From positions 1 to 10,813 of the forward strand of contig MNJC01000001.1 of the NCBI GenBank assembly GCA_001920085.1: 10,813 nt of DNA. The letters run 5' to 3'. A program made the position numbers and the translations under genes. Of this stretch, positions 1-6,270 are shown piece by piece. The DNA comes from Actinobacteria bacterium 13_1_20CM_4_69_9 (lineage in GTDB: Bacteria; Actinomycetota; Thermoleophilia; Gaiellales; Gaiellaceae). Under the pieces are notes generated by a model. The model saw only the letters and a program-made list of their open reading frames with translations, made no database searches and was not told the DNA's origin. Numbering within the stretch: the stretch's first letter is position 1; each line of letters begins with the position of its first letter.

Positions 1-156
1 TGCCTTCTTGGGCCAGGCGATCCAGAGCCCGTCCGCCGGCGCAAGCGTCCGCTTCAGCCCGGCGAAGCGCCGCTGGAGCTCGTCGGCCCTCGTCGTGAAA
101 TAGACGAGGACGTCGGCCCCGGGCTTCGCGCCGAGCTTCCGGGTCAGCTCAACCAA
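1..156 (-). CDS. DUF3052-like protein, cut by left edge, short N-terminus
   Basis: Function unknown. The visible 52 codons end in GLWIAWPKKA (residues 43-52), which I recognise as the conserved core of DUF3052-type proteins, preceded by ADVLVYFTTRADEL (14-27). The only plausible start is TTG at 156-154, giving MVELTRKLGAKPG; this lies inside the last codons of the upstream M20 gene (8-nt overlap), so translation is probably coupled to it. No Shine-Dalgarno is evident. Remembered family members carry about 30 more residues between the KLGxKPG segment and the DVxxxF strand. Here the two are fused or the true N-terminus is missing, so the gene may be internally deleted, truncated or a decaying copy. 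The C-terminus lies outside the window, so its integrity cannot be judged. Confidence 0.6.
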   Translation of the reverse strand, partial: MVELTRKLGAKPGADVLVYFTTRADELQRRFAGLKRTLAPADGLWIAWPKKA

Positions 157-1444
157 GGCGCTGCAACGCCCGGAACACGGCCTCCGCCCCGAACTCGATC
201 GCGTCAGCCGGAACGCGCTCGTCGGCCGCGTGGATCAGGCCGGTGAAGGCAAAGTCGCCCGGCAGCTTCAGGGGCAGGAAGCCGTAGTTCTGGATGCCGA
301 GCTGTGCGAAGAAGCGGGCATCCGTGACACCCGCCTGGAGGAGCGGCACCGCAACGGAGCCGGGCTCGAGCTCCCGGATGATCCCCGCCAGCGTCTCGAA
401 CTCGTCGAGGCGCGGCTCCGGCGGCCCGGCGTCGTAGCGCACGAGCTCCAGCTCGATGTCGTCTCCGACGATCTCCTGCAGCTCGCCGATGACGTCGTCG
501 GGACCGAAGCCGGGGAGCGCACGGGCGTCGAGCTCGACGTCGACGAAAGCCGGCACCACGTTCACCTTCTCGCCGGCGCGGACGATCGTCGCGTTGACCG
601 TGTTCCGGAGGAGCGGCTCGGTCGTCCTCGCCCGCTCCCCGAGCAGCGGCAGCACCCGGTCGGTCAGCCGCGGCTTCAGCAGCGCGAGCAGGATGTCGCG
701 CTGCGGGCGCGAGACCGCATTCGCCATCGCCTCGATCTGCGCACGCGCCGCCGGCGTGATGTGAACCGGCAGCCGCTTGCGGTCGAGGTCGCGCAGGAAC
801 TTGCCGAGCCGCGACATCGTGCCGCCGCGCTGCACCATCGCACCGTGCCCTCCCCGGCCCGGTACGCGCGCCTTCAGCCAGCAGATCTGCTTCTCGGCGA
901 CTTGGATCGGATAGAGGCGCCTCCCGCCGAACTCGAGCGAGAAGCCGCCGAACTCTCCCAGCGAGTAGCGCACGCCCTCGAACAGGTGCGCGTGATCCTC
1001 GACGAGGAACTTCGCGCCGAAGTCGCCGCCGTTCTCTTCGTCGGCGAGGACGCAGAGGATCACGTCGCCGGGCAGCTCGGTGCCTTCGCGCGCTGCGCGC
1101 AGGAAGGCCGACACCATCATCGCCACCCCGCCCTTCATGTCGAGCGCGCCGCGTCCCCAGACGTAACCGTCGATCAGCTCGCCGCCGAACGGCGGCCGCG
1201 TCCAGTCCTGGCCGGAGGTCGTGACGACGTCGACGTGACCCTGCAACAGGAGCGGCGCGCGGCCGCCCCTGCCGGGCAGCCGCGAGATCAGGTTCGGCCG
1301 CGCCGGATCCCTGGCGTACAGGTCGACTGCGCAGCCGGCGTCCTCCAGCAGGGCGCGGACGTACGCGATGCACTCGGCCTCGTTGCCGGGCGGATTCGTC
1401 GTGTCGAAGCGGATCAGCTGCTGCAGCAGCTCGACCGGCGTCAC
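149..1444 (-). CDS. M20/M25/M40 family zinc metallo-hydrolase (peptidase or deacylase)
   Basis: Predicted cytoplasmic di-zinc amidohydrolase of 431 residues, within the usual 400-450 of the family. Visible family signatures: GHVDVV (H70, D72), GRGALDMKGG (bridging D102), ADEENGG (E136 as general base, E137 as ligand), E164 in GEFGG, H200 in GRGGHGA of the lid/dimerisation domain, and the last ligand H405 in GLIHAADER. All expected catalytic and metal positions are present, so it should be active. Substrate is unknown: N-acyl amino acids, dipeptides and succinyl-diaminopimelate are all handled by relatives, and the sequence resembles general M20 carboxypeptidase/aminoacylase types rather than a dedicated ArgE or DapE. 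GTG at 1444-1442 is chosen because it overlaps the upstream aminotransferase stop as GTGA, a classic reinitiation arrangement. No signal peptide. The downstream DUF3052-like gene overlaps its end. Confidence 0.92.
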   Translation of the reverse strand: MTPVELLQQLIRFDTTNPPGNEAECIAYVRALLEDAGCAVDLYARDPARPNLISRLPGRGGRAPLLLQGHVDVVTTSGQDWTRPPFGGELIDGYVWGRGALDMKGGVAMMVSAFLRAAREGTELPGDVILCVLADEENGGDFGAKFLVEDHAHLFEGVRYSLGEFGGFSLEFGGRRLYPIQVAEKQICWLKARVPGRGGHGAMVQRGGTMSRLGKFLRDLDRKRLPVHITPAARAQIEAMANAVSRPQRDILLALLKPRLTDRVLPLLGERARTTEPLLRNTVNATIVRAGEKVNVVPAFVDVELDARALPGFGPDDVIGELQEIVGDDIELELVRYDAGPPEPRLDEFETLAGIIRELEPGSVAVPLLQAGVTDARFFAQLGIQNYGFLPLKLPGDFAFTGLIHAADERVPADAIEFGAEAVFRALQRLG

Positions 1445-2604
1445 AGCGCCGCGATCGCGGCCAGCAGGCCGTCGACCTCCTCGGCGTTGTTGTAGTGGAC
1501 GATGCCCGCACGCACGGCGCCGGCGTCGCCGAGCCCGAGGCGGTTCATCACCTCGAGCGCGTAGTAGTTGCCCTGCCAGACGGCGAAGCCCGCGTCGCCG
1601 AGGCGCGCGGCGGCATCGCGCGTCGGCATGCCGTCGACGTTGAACGCGAAGGTGGCGACGCGGCCTTCCATCGTGGGCAGCCCGTAGAGCGTCGTGTTGT
1701 CCGGCACCCCGGCGAGGAAGCGCTCGCCGAGCGTTCGCTCGTGTGCCTGGATCGCGTCCCAGCCGATCGACTCGATGTACTCGACCGCCGCGACGAAGCC
1801 GGCGAGCAGCTCGTGGGGCAACGTCCCCGTCTCGAACCGGTGTCCGAGCGGCTCGTTCGACGCGGGCCGGACCTTGTACGGCCGCCAGCTCTCGAGCAGC
1901 TCGGCACGCCCGAACGCGACGCCGAGGTGCGGCCCGAAGAACTTGTACGGCGAGCAGATCAGGAGGTCGACGCCCCAGTCGCCGACGTCGATCGGCCCGT
2001 GCGGCCCGTAGTGGACGGCATCGGCCCACGCGAGCGCGCCGGCGGCATGTGCGAGCTCGGCGATGCGGCGCACGTCGCTGAGCGTCCCGACGGCATTCGA
2101 CGCGACCGGGAACGCGACGACGCGCGTGCGCTCGCCGAGGAGGCGTTGGAGATCGTCGAGATCGAGCGTCGTGTCGTCGTTGATGTCGACGAAATGGACG
2201 GTGAGGTTCTTGTCGTGCGCGAGCTCGAGCCACGGTGACACGTTCGCGTCGTGGTCGAGCTTCGTGACGACGATCTCGTCGCCTTCGCTCCACGTTCGTC
2301 CGACGGTGCGCGTGAGCGCGAACGCGAGCGTCGTCATGTTCGCGCCGAAGATCGTCTCCCCGGGCGCGCAGCTCAGAAAGTCGCCCGCGGTCGTCCTGGC
2401 CTTCGCCACGAGCGCCTCCGTCCGGCGGCTGGTCGCGTAGGGGCCGCTGACGTTGGCGTTCGACTCGCGGTAGTACTTCGAGACGGCCTCGATCACTTCG
2501 TCGGGCACCTGGGTGCCGCCCGGCCCGTCGAAGAACGCGAGCGGCTGCCGCAGCGCGGAGAAGCGCGCGCGGACGGCCTCGACGTCGAGCGCAAGGGTCG
2601 ACAC
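1441..2604 (-). CDS. Class V aminotransferase, cysteine desulfurase-like (VC1184 type)
   Basis: Fold-type I PLP enzyme of 387 residues. The N-terminal FFDGPGGTQVP (24-34) and NANVSGPYATSRRT (49-62) are typical of the subgroup annotated as cysteine desulfurase-like, VC1184 family. PLP contacts are visible: H118 in KLDHDA for ring stacking, D195 in ADAVHYGPH for the pyridine nitrogen, and Schiff-base lysine K221 in SPYKFFGPHLG. Its only cysteines are C79 and C217. Where SufS/CsdA carry the catalytic loop cysteine this protein reads WQGNYYALEV (343-352), so desulfurase activity is doubtful and the real substrate is unknown. Start GTG 2604-2602 follows a TAGCGT box by 8 nt and has no Shine-Dalgarno. 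It heads the unit with the M20 hydrolase and DUF3052-like gene and diverges from clpS. An open frame extends further upstream but only as a shadow of clpS. Confidence 0.9.
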   Translation of the reverse strand: MSTLALDVEAVRARFSALRQPLAFFDGPGGTQVPDEVIEAVSKYYRESNANVSGPYATSRRTEALVAKARTTAGDFLSCAPGETIFGANMTTLAFALTRTVGRTWSEGDEIVVTKLDHDANVSPWLELAHDKNLTVHFVDINDDTTLDLDDLQRLLGERTRVVAFPVASNAVGTLSDVRRIAELAHAAGALAWADAVHYGPHGPIDVGDWGVDLLICSPYKFFGPHLGVAFGRAELLESWRPYKVRPASNEPLGHRFETGTLPHELLAGFVAAVEYIESIGWDAIQAHERTLGERFLAGVPDNTTLYGLPTMEGRVATFAFNVDGMPTRDAAARLGDAGFAVWQGNYYALEVMNRLGLGDAGAVRAGIVHYNNAEEVDGLLAAIAAL

Positions 2605-2612
2605 GATCCGAG

Positions 2613-2618
2613 ACGCTA
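2613..2618 (-). promoter_or_regulatory. Candidate -10 box of the aminotransferase operon
   Basis: TAGCGT on the minus strand fits TANNNT and ends 8 nt before the GTG at 2604, so transcription would begin at or next to the start codon (leaderless mRNA). No -35 is clear; it would lie inside clpS. Confidence 0.4.
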
Positions 2619-2619
2619 C

Positions 2620-2625
2620 TACGAT
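2620..2625 (+). promoter_or_regulatory. Candidate -10 box of clpS
   Basis: TACGAT fits TANNNT and ends 6 nt before the ATG at 2632, placing the start site at the ATG itself. It is back to back with the divergent box at 2613-2618, with a 1-nt gap, so the two promoters would compete for RNA polymerase. Confidence 0.5.
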
Positions 2626-2631
2626 TCGGCC

Positions 2632-2916
2632 ATGGCCCCGGCGACGAAGGAGCGCATCGACCGCGGCGCGGGCACGGGTCTCGGAGCGCCGTGGAACGTC
2701 ATCGTCCTCAACGACAACCACAACACCTTCCAGGGGGTCGCGGCCGCGCTCTCGGCGACGATTCCGAACGTCTCGTACGACCGCGGGCTGCGGATCGCCG
2801 ACACGATCCACAACACCGGCCGGGCGATCGTCTGGTCGGGCCACCGCGAGGCCGCGGAGCTCTACTGGGAGCAGCTGCGCGGCTTCGGCCTGACGATGGC
2901 TCCGCTCGAGCGCTAG
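2632..2916 (+). CDS. clpS: ATP-dependent Clp protease adaptor ClpS
   Basis: Small adaptor (94 residues) that binds proteins with N-degron first residues and hands them to the ClpC/ClpA-ClpP machine in the cytosol. After a flexible tail (1-19) comes PWNVIVLNDNHNTFQGV (20-36), the first strand and degron-binding loop, then IHNTGRAIVWSG (59-70) and a C-terminal helix ending GLTMAPLER. Against E. coli ClpS, N27-D28 match the N34-D35 pair and H60 matches H66, which hold the alpha-amino group of the degron; D36 becomes N29 and gatekeeper M40 becomes F33, so pocket specificity may differ. No Clp ATPase gene is in the window. ATG 2632 is supported by the start of the conserved domain and the TACGAT box. 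Its stop codon overlaps the stop of the convergent OsmC gene. Confidence 0.93.
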   Translation: MAPATKERIDRGAGTGLGAPWNVIVLNDNHNTFQGVAAALSATIPNVSYDRGLRIADTIHNTGRAIVWSGHREAAELYWEQLRGFGLTMAPLER

Positions 2917-3296
2917 GTACGCCAGACGTAACGGGGCTTGGGCGTGAGGGATGCCCCCACGAAGCAGTCCCGCTCTGCCTTCGCCAGCAGATCGTCCAGG
3001 TCGGCAGGCCGCGGCTCGATCTCCAGGTCGATCTCCACCGTGATGTCGACGAACGCGTAGCGGCCGTCCGACTCGCGCTTCGTCACGGTCGCGGATGCGT
3101 TTGCGGCCGCGACGAAGTCGACCTCCCTGCGGGTCGCGTGGAAGCGGAGGCTCTGGAGGGTGCAGCGCGCGAGGCCGGCCAGCACGAGGTGCTCCGGCGT
3201 CCACGCCGGGTCGAGGTCGAGCTCCGCCTTGCCGTCGGCGGTTGCGCGCCCGGCCCGGTCGAGGGCGATCGAATAACGAAATTCCTTGGCTTTCAC
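2913..3296 (-). CDS. OsmC/Ohr family peroxiredoxin-like protein
   Basis: Cytosolic thiol protein of 127 residues, a little shorter than the usual 135-145 of the family. The two cysteines expected of OsmC/Ohr enzymes are present: C45 in ARCTLQSL at the start of the long central helix, and C111 in ERDCFVGASL; EHLVLAGLA (36-44) is the typical helix lead-in. Members reduce organic hydroperoxides with a dithiol donor, but this subgroup (YhfA/OsmC-like) includes proteins of unproven substrate. GTG 3296-3294 is chosen since the strand VKAKEFRYSIAL begins the domain; upstream frame residues look non-coding. No TANNNT box lies close to this start and no clear Shine-Dalgarno is seen, so its promoter is unresolved. 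It diverges from the 67-residue gene across 41 bp and converges on clpS. Confidence 0.88.
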   Translation of the reverse strand: MKAKEFRYSIALDRAGRATADGKAELDLDPAWTPEHLVLAGLARCTLQSLRFHATRREVDFVAAANASATVTKRESDGRYAFVDITVEIDLEIEPRPADLDDLLAKAERDCFVGASLTPKPRYVWRT

Positions 3297-3324
3297 GTGG
3301 GCAGGAACCGTCCGGGGTGCGTCG

Positions 3325-3330
3325 TACCCT
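3325..3330 (+). promoter_or_regulatory. Candidate -10 box of the small gene and mug
   Basis: TACCCT fits TANNNT and ends 7 nt before the ATG at 3338. It would drive a leaderless two-gene transcript of the 67-residue protein and the glycosylase. Confidence 0.4.
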
Positions 3331-3337
3331 GTGGTCG

Positions 3338-3541
3338 ATGCGACGGTTGCGTAGTCTGAGCGAAGCGGAGTGTTACGCGCGCTGCTATGGAGGCTGGGAG
3401 GCAACCGTCCACGTGCTGACGCTCGAGCCGCGCGTCACTCGTCACGAGCTGGCGGTCGAAGGCGAGGCGCTACGCCGCCGCTTCGAGGAGTTTCTCGACG
3501 CGCGTGACCCGGACGAGCTCGCCGAGCCCGAAGCAGCCTGA
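3338..3541 (+). CDS. Small protein of unknown function, 67 residues, upstream of mug
   Basis: I do not recognise a named family, though a similar short frame beside mug in related actinobacteria is what I would expect. The protein begins MRRLRSLSEAECYARCYGG, with C12 and C16 spaced CxxxC in a likely helix, then a strand-like stretch VHVLTLEP (24-31), then a charged helix ending in an acidic tail (DPDELAEPEAA). Codon third positions follow the local high-GC pattern, and the frame is preceded by a TACCCT box 7 nt before the ATG. It overlaps the start of the glycosylase gene by 38 nt, so the two are probably translated from one message. No signal peptide or membrane segment. It could be a small partner or regulator of the glycosylase, but that is inference from position only. 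Confidence 0.65.
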   Translation: MRRLRSLSEAECYARCYGGWEATVHVLTLEPRVTRHELAVEGEALRRRFEEFLDARDPDELAEPEAA

Positions 3542-4046
3542 GTCGGCGATACCCGACGTCCTGGCGCCCGGTCTACGGGTGCTCTTCTGCGGGATCAATC
3601 CGGGCCGGGTGTCGGCGGCGGCACAGGCGCATTTCGCGAACCCGCGCAACGACTTCTGGCGGCTGCTGCATGCGGCCGGGCTCACGCAGCGGCTGCTGAC
3701 GCCCGCGGAGCAGTTCCGCCTCCTGGACGGAGGGATCGGCGTGACGAACGCCGCGGCCCGGACGACGCCCGGCTCCGGCGACCTCCGGAAAGCCGACTTC
3801 GACGGCGCTGCCGAGCGGCTTGCAGAGCTGGCGCGGACACTGCGGCCGGCGTGGATCGCCTTCGTTGGCAAGGAGGCCTACCGCGGTGCGTTCGGCGAGC
3901 GTCCGCAGCTCGGCGAGCAAAAGCGAAGGCTCGGCGATACGCGGCTGTTCGTGCTGCCGTCGACGTCACCGGCGAACGCGGCCGTGCCGTGGGACGAGCG
4001 GCTGCGCTGGTTCCGCGAGCTCGCTAGCCGCGCCAGCGGTTCGTGA
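3504..4046 (+). CDS. mug: Mismatch-specific uracil/thymine-DNA glycosylase (Mug family)
   Basis: Base-excision repair enzyme of 180 residues that removes uracil (and ethenocytosine or thymine in relatives) from mismatches, leaving an abasic site. Motif 1 is GINPG (30-34), with N32 as the water-positioning residue, followed by FANPRNDFWRLL (44-55). GVTNAA (79-84) and the second active-site motif LPSTSPANA (151-159) follow; the latter replaces the NPSGLS loop of E. coli Mug and looks closer to the MPSSSA of TDG. The only in-frame canonical start is GTG 3504, inside the preceding small gene; a GAGGAG at 3485-3490 sits 13 nt upstream, long for a Shine-Dalgarno, so coupling to the upstream gene is likely. 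The first 15 residues look unstructured. Its 3' end overlaps the 3' end of nadE by 23 bp. Confidence 0.92.
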   Translation: MTRTSSPSPKQPESAIPDVLAPGLRVLFCGINPGRVSAAAQAHFANPRNDFWRLLHAAGLTQRLLTPAEQFRLLDGGIGVTNAAARTTPGSGDLRKADFDGAAERLAELARTLRPAWIAFVGKEAYRGAFGERPQLGEQKRRLGDTRLFVLPSTSPANAAVPWDERLRWFRELASRASGS

Positions 4047-5745
4047 TGGGGGTCCTACGATCGCGACCGAATGCCTTCGGCCGCAGCTTCACGCCGGGCG
4101 GCGCCTGGCGCCGCTTGTACTCGGCGCGGTCGATCATCGAGACGGCGCGCTCGACGATCTCCTTGTCGAACCCGTCGGCCGAAAGCTCCTCGAGCGTGCG
4201 GTCGTGCTCGACGTACTCCTCCAGCACCTCGTCGAGCTTCGGGTACGGCGGCAGCGAGTCTTCGTCGAGCTGGTTGTCGCGTAGCTCCGCGCTCGGTGCG
4301 CGGTCGATGATCGACTGCGGGATCAGCTCGCGCCCGACTCGCTCGTTCAGGTAGCGCGCGAGCCGAAAGACGTCCGTCTTGTAGACGTCCTTCAGCAGCG
4401 CGAAGCCGCCGGCCATGTCGCCGTAGAGCGTCGCGTATCCCACCGAGAGCTCCGACTTGTTGCCGGTCGCGACGAGCATCCAGCCGAACTTGTTCGACAG
4501 CGCCATCAGCAGCACCCCGCGCGCACGCGCCTGGATGTTCTCCTCGGTCAGGTCGGGTTGCGTGCCGCTGAACGCGTCGGCGAGCGCCTCACCGAACGCG
4601 TCGACGATCGAACCGATCGGAATCTCCTGGAACGAGCAGCCGAGACTCTCGGCGAGACGTCGCGCGTCGGCACGCGTCGCCTCGGACGAGTAGCGCGACG
4701 GCATCGACACGCAATGCACCCGGTCGGCGCCGAGGGCCTCCGCGGCGAGCGCCGCGGTGACGGCCGAGTCGATGCCGCCCGAGACGCCGACCACGACGTC
4801 ACGGAAGCCGTTCTTGTCGACGTAGTCGTGCAGGCCCAGCGCGAGCGCGAGCCGCATCTGCTCCAGCTCGTCGACGAACGGCGCCACGCTGCTCCTCGCC
4901 TTCTGGCCGTTGCTCGACGGCCCGCGCGTCCCGACGTGAATCACCTCCACCGGCGGCACCTGCTCGCGCTCGCGGGCGAGCGCGCGGCGGCGCACATCGC
5001 GCAGCCGCCGGCCGATCACCTCCTTCGGCTCGACGTCGACGACGAGCAATGCTTCCTCGAAGCCGGGCGCCCGCGCGAGGATCGTTCCCTCGTCGTCGAT
5101 CACGACGGAGTGCCCGTCGAAGATCAGCTCGTCCTGCCCGCCGACGCTGTTGCAGAACGCGACGAAGCAGGAGTTGTCGCGCGCACGCGTCACGAACATC
5201 TCCTCGCGCTCGCGGTCGCGGCCGACGTAGAACGGCGAAGCGGAGATGTTGACGAGCAGCTCCGCGCCAGCGAGTGCGAGGTCGGTCGCGGGCGGGCCCG
5301 GCTGCCACATGTCCTCGCACACGGTGAGGCCGACGAGCGTGCGGCCGTGCTCGAGGAGGATCAGGTCGCGGCCCGGGGCGAAGTAGCGGTCCTCGTCGAA
5401 CACGCCGTAGTTGGGCAGGAATCGCTTGCGGTACACGGCCTTCACCTCGCCGCCTGCGAGCACGAAGCAGGCGTTGTAGAGATCGCGGTCGAAGTGCGGC
5501 CCGCCGACGAGCATCGTCGTGCCGCGGGCCTCCCGCGCGATGGCCTCCACCGAGCTCTCCGCCGCGCGGATGAAGCCCGGCCTCAGCAGCAGGTCTTCCG
5601 GCGGGTAGCCGGTGACGGCGAGCTCGGGAAACAGGACGAGATCGGCGCCTTGCGCCCTGGCGGCCTCGAGCCGCTCGAGAATCAGCCGGCGGTTGCCGTC
5701 CAGATCGCCGACGACCGGGTTGATCTGGACGAGGGCAAGGCGCAT
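4024..5745 (-). CDS. nadE: Glutamine-dependent NAD(+) synthetase
   Basis: Final step of NAD biosynthesis: amidates nicotinic acid adenine dinucleotide using ATP and ammonia from glutamine. The 573 residues hold two domains. The N-terminal nitrilase-type glutaminase (about 1-265) shows the triad E41 (FPELAVTGYPPEDL), K107 (YRKRFLPNYG) and C143 (TVCEDMW). The C-terminal synthetase (about 290-573) has the ATP pyrophosphatase loop SGGIDSA (322-328), then ATGNKSE (426-432) and DRAPSAELRDNQ (481-492). All key residues are present and the length suits the 540-590-residue bacterial two-domain type, distinct from the 680-residue mycobacterial form. ATG 5745 is set by the immediate start of the nitrilase strand MRLALVQINPVVGD and by a TAGACT box 6 nt upstream. 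It lies 43 bp downstream of the CAP gene, and a palindrome sits in that gap. Confidence 0.97.
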   Translation of the reverse strand: MRLALVQINPVVGDLDGNRRLILERLEAARAQGADLVLFPELAVTGYPPEDLLLRPGFIRAAESSVEAIAREARGTTMLVGGPHFDRDLYNACFVLAGGEVKAVYRKRFLPNYGVFDEDRYFAPGRDLILLEHGRTLVGLTVCEDMWQPGPPATDLALAGAELLVNISASPFYVGRDREREEMFVTRARDNSCFVAFCNSVGGQDELIFDGHSVVIDDEGTILARAPGFEEALLVVDVEPKEVIGRRLRDVRRRALAREREQVPPVEVIHVGTRGPSSNGQKARSSVAPFVDELEQMRLALALGLHDYVDKNGFRDVVVGVSGGIDSAVTAALAAEALGADRVHCVSMPSRYSSEATRADARRLAESLGCSFQEIPIGSIVDAFGEALADAFSGTQPDLTEENIQARARGVLLMALSNKFGWMLVATGNKSELSVGYATLYGDMAGGFALLKDVYKTDVFRLARYLNERVGRELIPQSIIDRAPSAELRDNQLDEDSLPPYPKLDEVLEEYVEHDRTLEELSADGFDKEIVERAVSMIDRAEYKRRQAPPGVKLRPKAFGRDRRTPITNRWRG

Positions 5746-5751
5746 GCCCTC

Positions 5752-5757
5752 AGTCTA
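5752..5757 (-). promoter_or_regulatory. Candidate -10 box of nadE
   Basis: TAGACT on the minus strand fits TANNNT and ends 6 nt before the nadE ATG (5745), predicting a leaderless message. A weak -35 match (TCGACT, minus strand, 5781-5776, 18-bp spacer) lies in the palindrome at 5768-5780. Confidence 0.5.
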
Positions 5758-5767
5758 ACGCTGTTTG

Positions 5768-5780
5768 CGACTCTGAGTCG
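5768..5780. promoter_or_regulatory. Palindrome at the nadE -35 region, possible operator
   Basis: CGACTC-T-GAGTCG is a perfect inverted repeat with 6-bp arms and a 1-nt centre. It covers the expected -35 zone of nadE. The run of T on the minus strand precedes the stem rather than following it, and the 1-nt loop is too small, so it does not look like a terminator of the CAP gene. A dimeric regulator site is possible; the protein is unknown. Confidence 0.4.
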
Positions 5781-5788
5781 AAAACCGC

Positions 5789-6172
5789 CTAGCGCCGGCC
5801 GAACTCCATGACCCACAGCGAGACGTCGTCGTGCCCGAAGATCCGGCCCTGCTGGACGGCGATGCCGAGGTCGCGCCACCGGCCGGACAGGAGGTTGGCG
5901 CGGTGCGGCGGCGATTCGAGCCAGGCCGCCAGCGTCTGCAGAGGTGACCCGAGCTCGGCCTGCCCCCACGCGAGGTTCTCGCCGAGCGCGCGGGCGGGGA
6001 GGTAGCCGGCGCGGCGAAACGTCGCCATGAACGACATGCCACACGGCGTGTGCGAGAAGCCGCAGCGCCGCACGGCGTTCACCTTCAGCAGCGATGAGCG
6101 GTTCAGCGGGCCGTTGCCGCGCACGGAGGCGAGACGGAAGGCGCCACGCAGGACGTTGACGCCGCAGTACAT
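5789..6172 (-). CDS. CAP/SCP-domain protein lacking a visible signal peptide
   Basis: Bacterial CAP (SCP/PR-1 like, YkwD type) domain of 127 residues. The cavity residues are visible: H41 in FSHTPCG, E65 in GENLAWG and H90 in SPPHRANLL; the chain ends in LWVMEFGRR, as in remembered thermoleophilial members. C3, C37 and C44 suggest disulfides, which would need export. Bacterial CAP proteins are usually secreted and of unclear biochemical activity. Here the protein begins right at the domain (MYCGVNVLR) with no hydrophobic leader. ATG 6172 is used; GTG 6175 directly before it is equally possible. The upstream frame stays open but gives only basic, non-hydrophobic residues. The gene lies 98 bp downstream of the acyl-CoA synthetase, with no -10 box near its start, so it may be read from that promoter. 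It may be a 5'-truncated copy. Confidence 0.78.
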   Translation of the reverse strand: MYCGVNVLRGAFRLASVRGNGPLNRSSLLKVNAVRRCGFSHTPCGMSFMATFRRAGYLPARALGENLAWGQAELGSPLQTLAAWLESPPHRANLLSGRWRDLGIAVQQGRIFGHDDVSLWVMEFGRR

Positions 6173-6270
6173 CACTGGGCGATTCCCATGACGCGGTCGT
6201 GGAGCAGATGCCCATTCGCGCCGAATCCTGCGCCTTCCTGCCGCGATTCTTACTTTCAGGTCCTTCGGTC

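Noticed and set aside
230..1495. 421-codon plus-strand open frame
   Set aside because: Antisense shadow of the M20 hydrolase; Arg/Asp/Gln-rich, low-complexity product with no domain.
2605..3204. Upstream extension of the aminotransferase frame
   Set aside because: It would cover clpS on the other strand and reads as low-complexity sequence; the PLP domain begins right after GTG 2604.
5768..5780. Palindrome read as a terminator of the CAP gene
   Set aside because: The T-run lies on the wrong side for minus-strand transcription and a 1-nt loop cannot form; an operator is more likely.
4558..5811. 417-codon plus-strand open frame
   Set aside because: Antisense to nadE, whose two catalytic domains are unmistakable; the product is an Arg/Glu/Ala-rich shadow.
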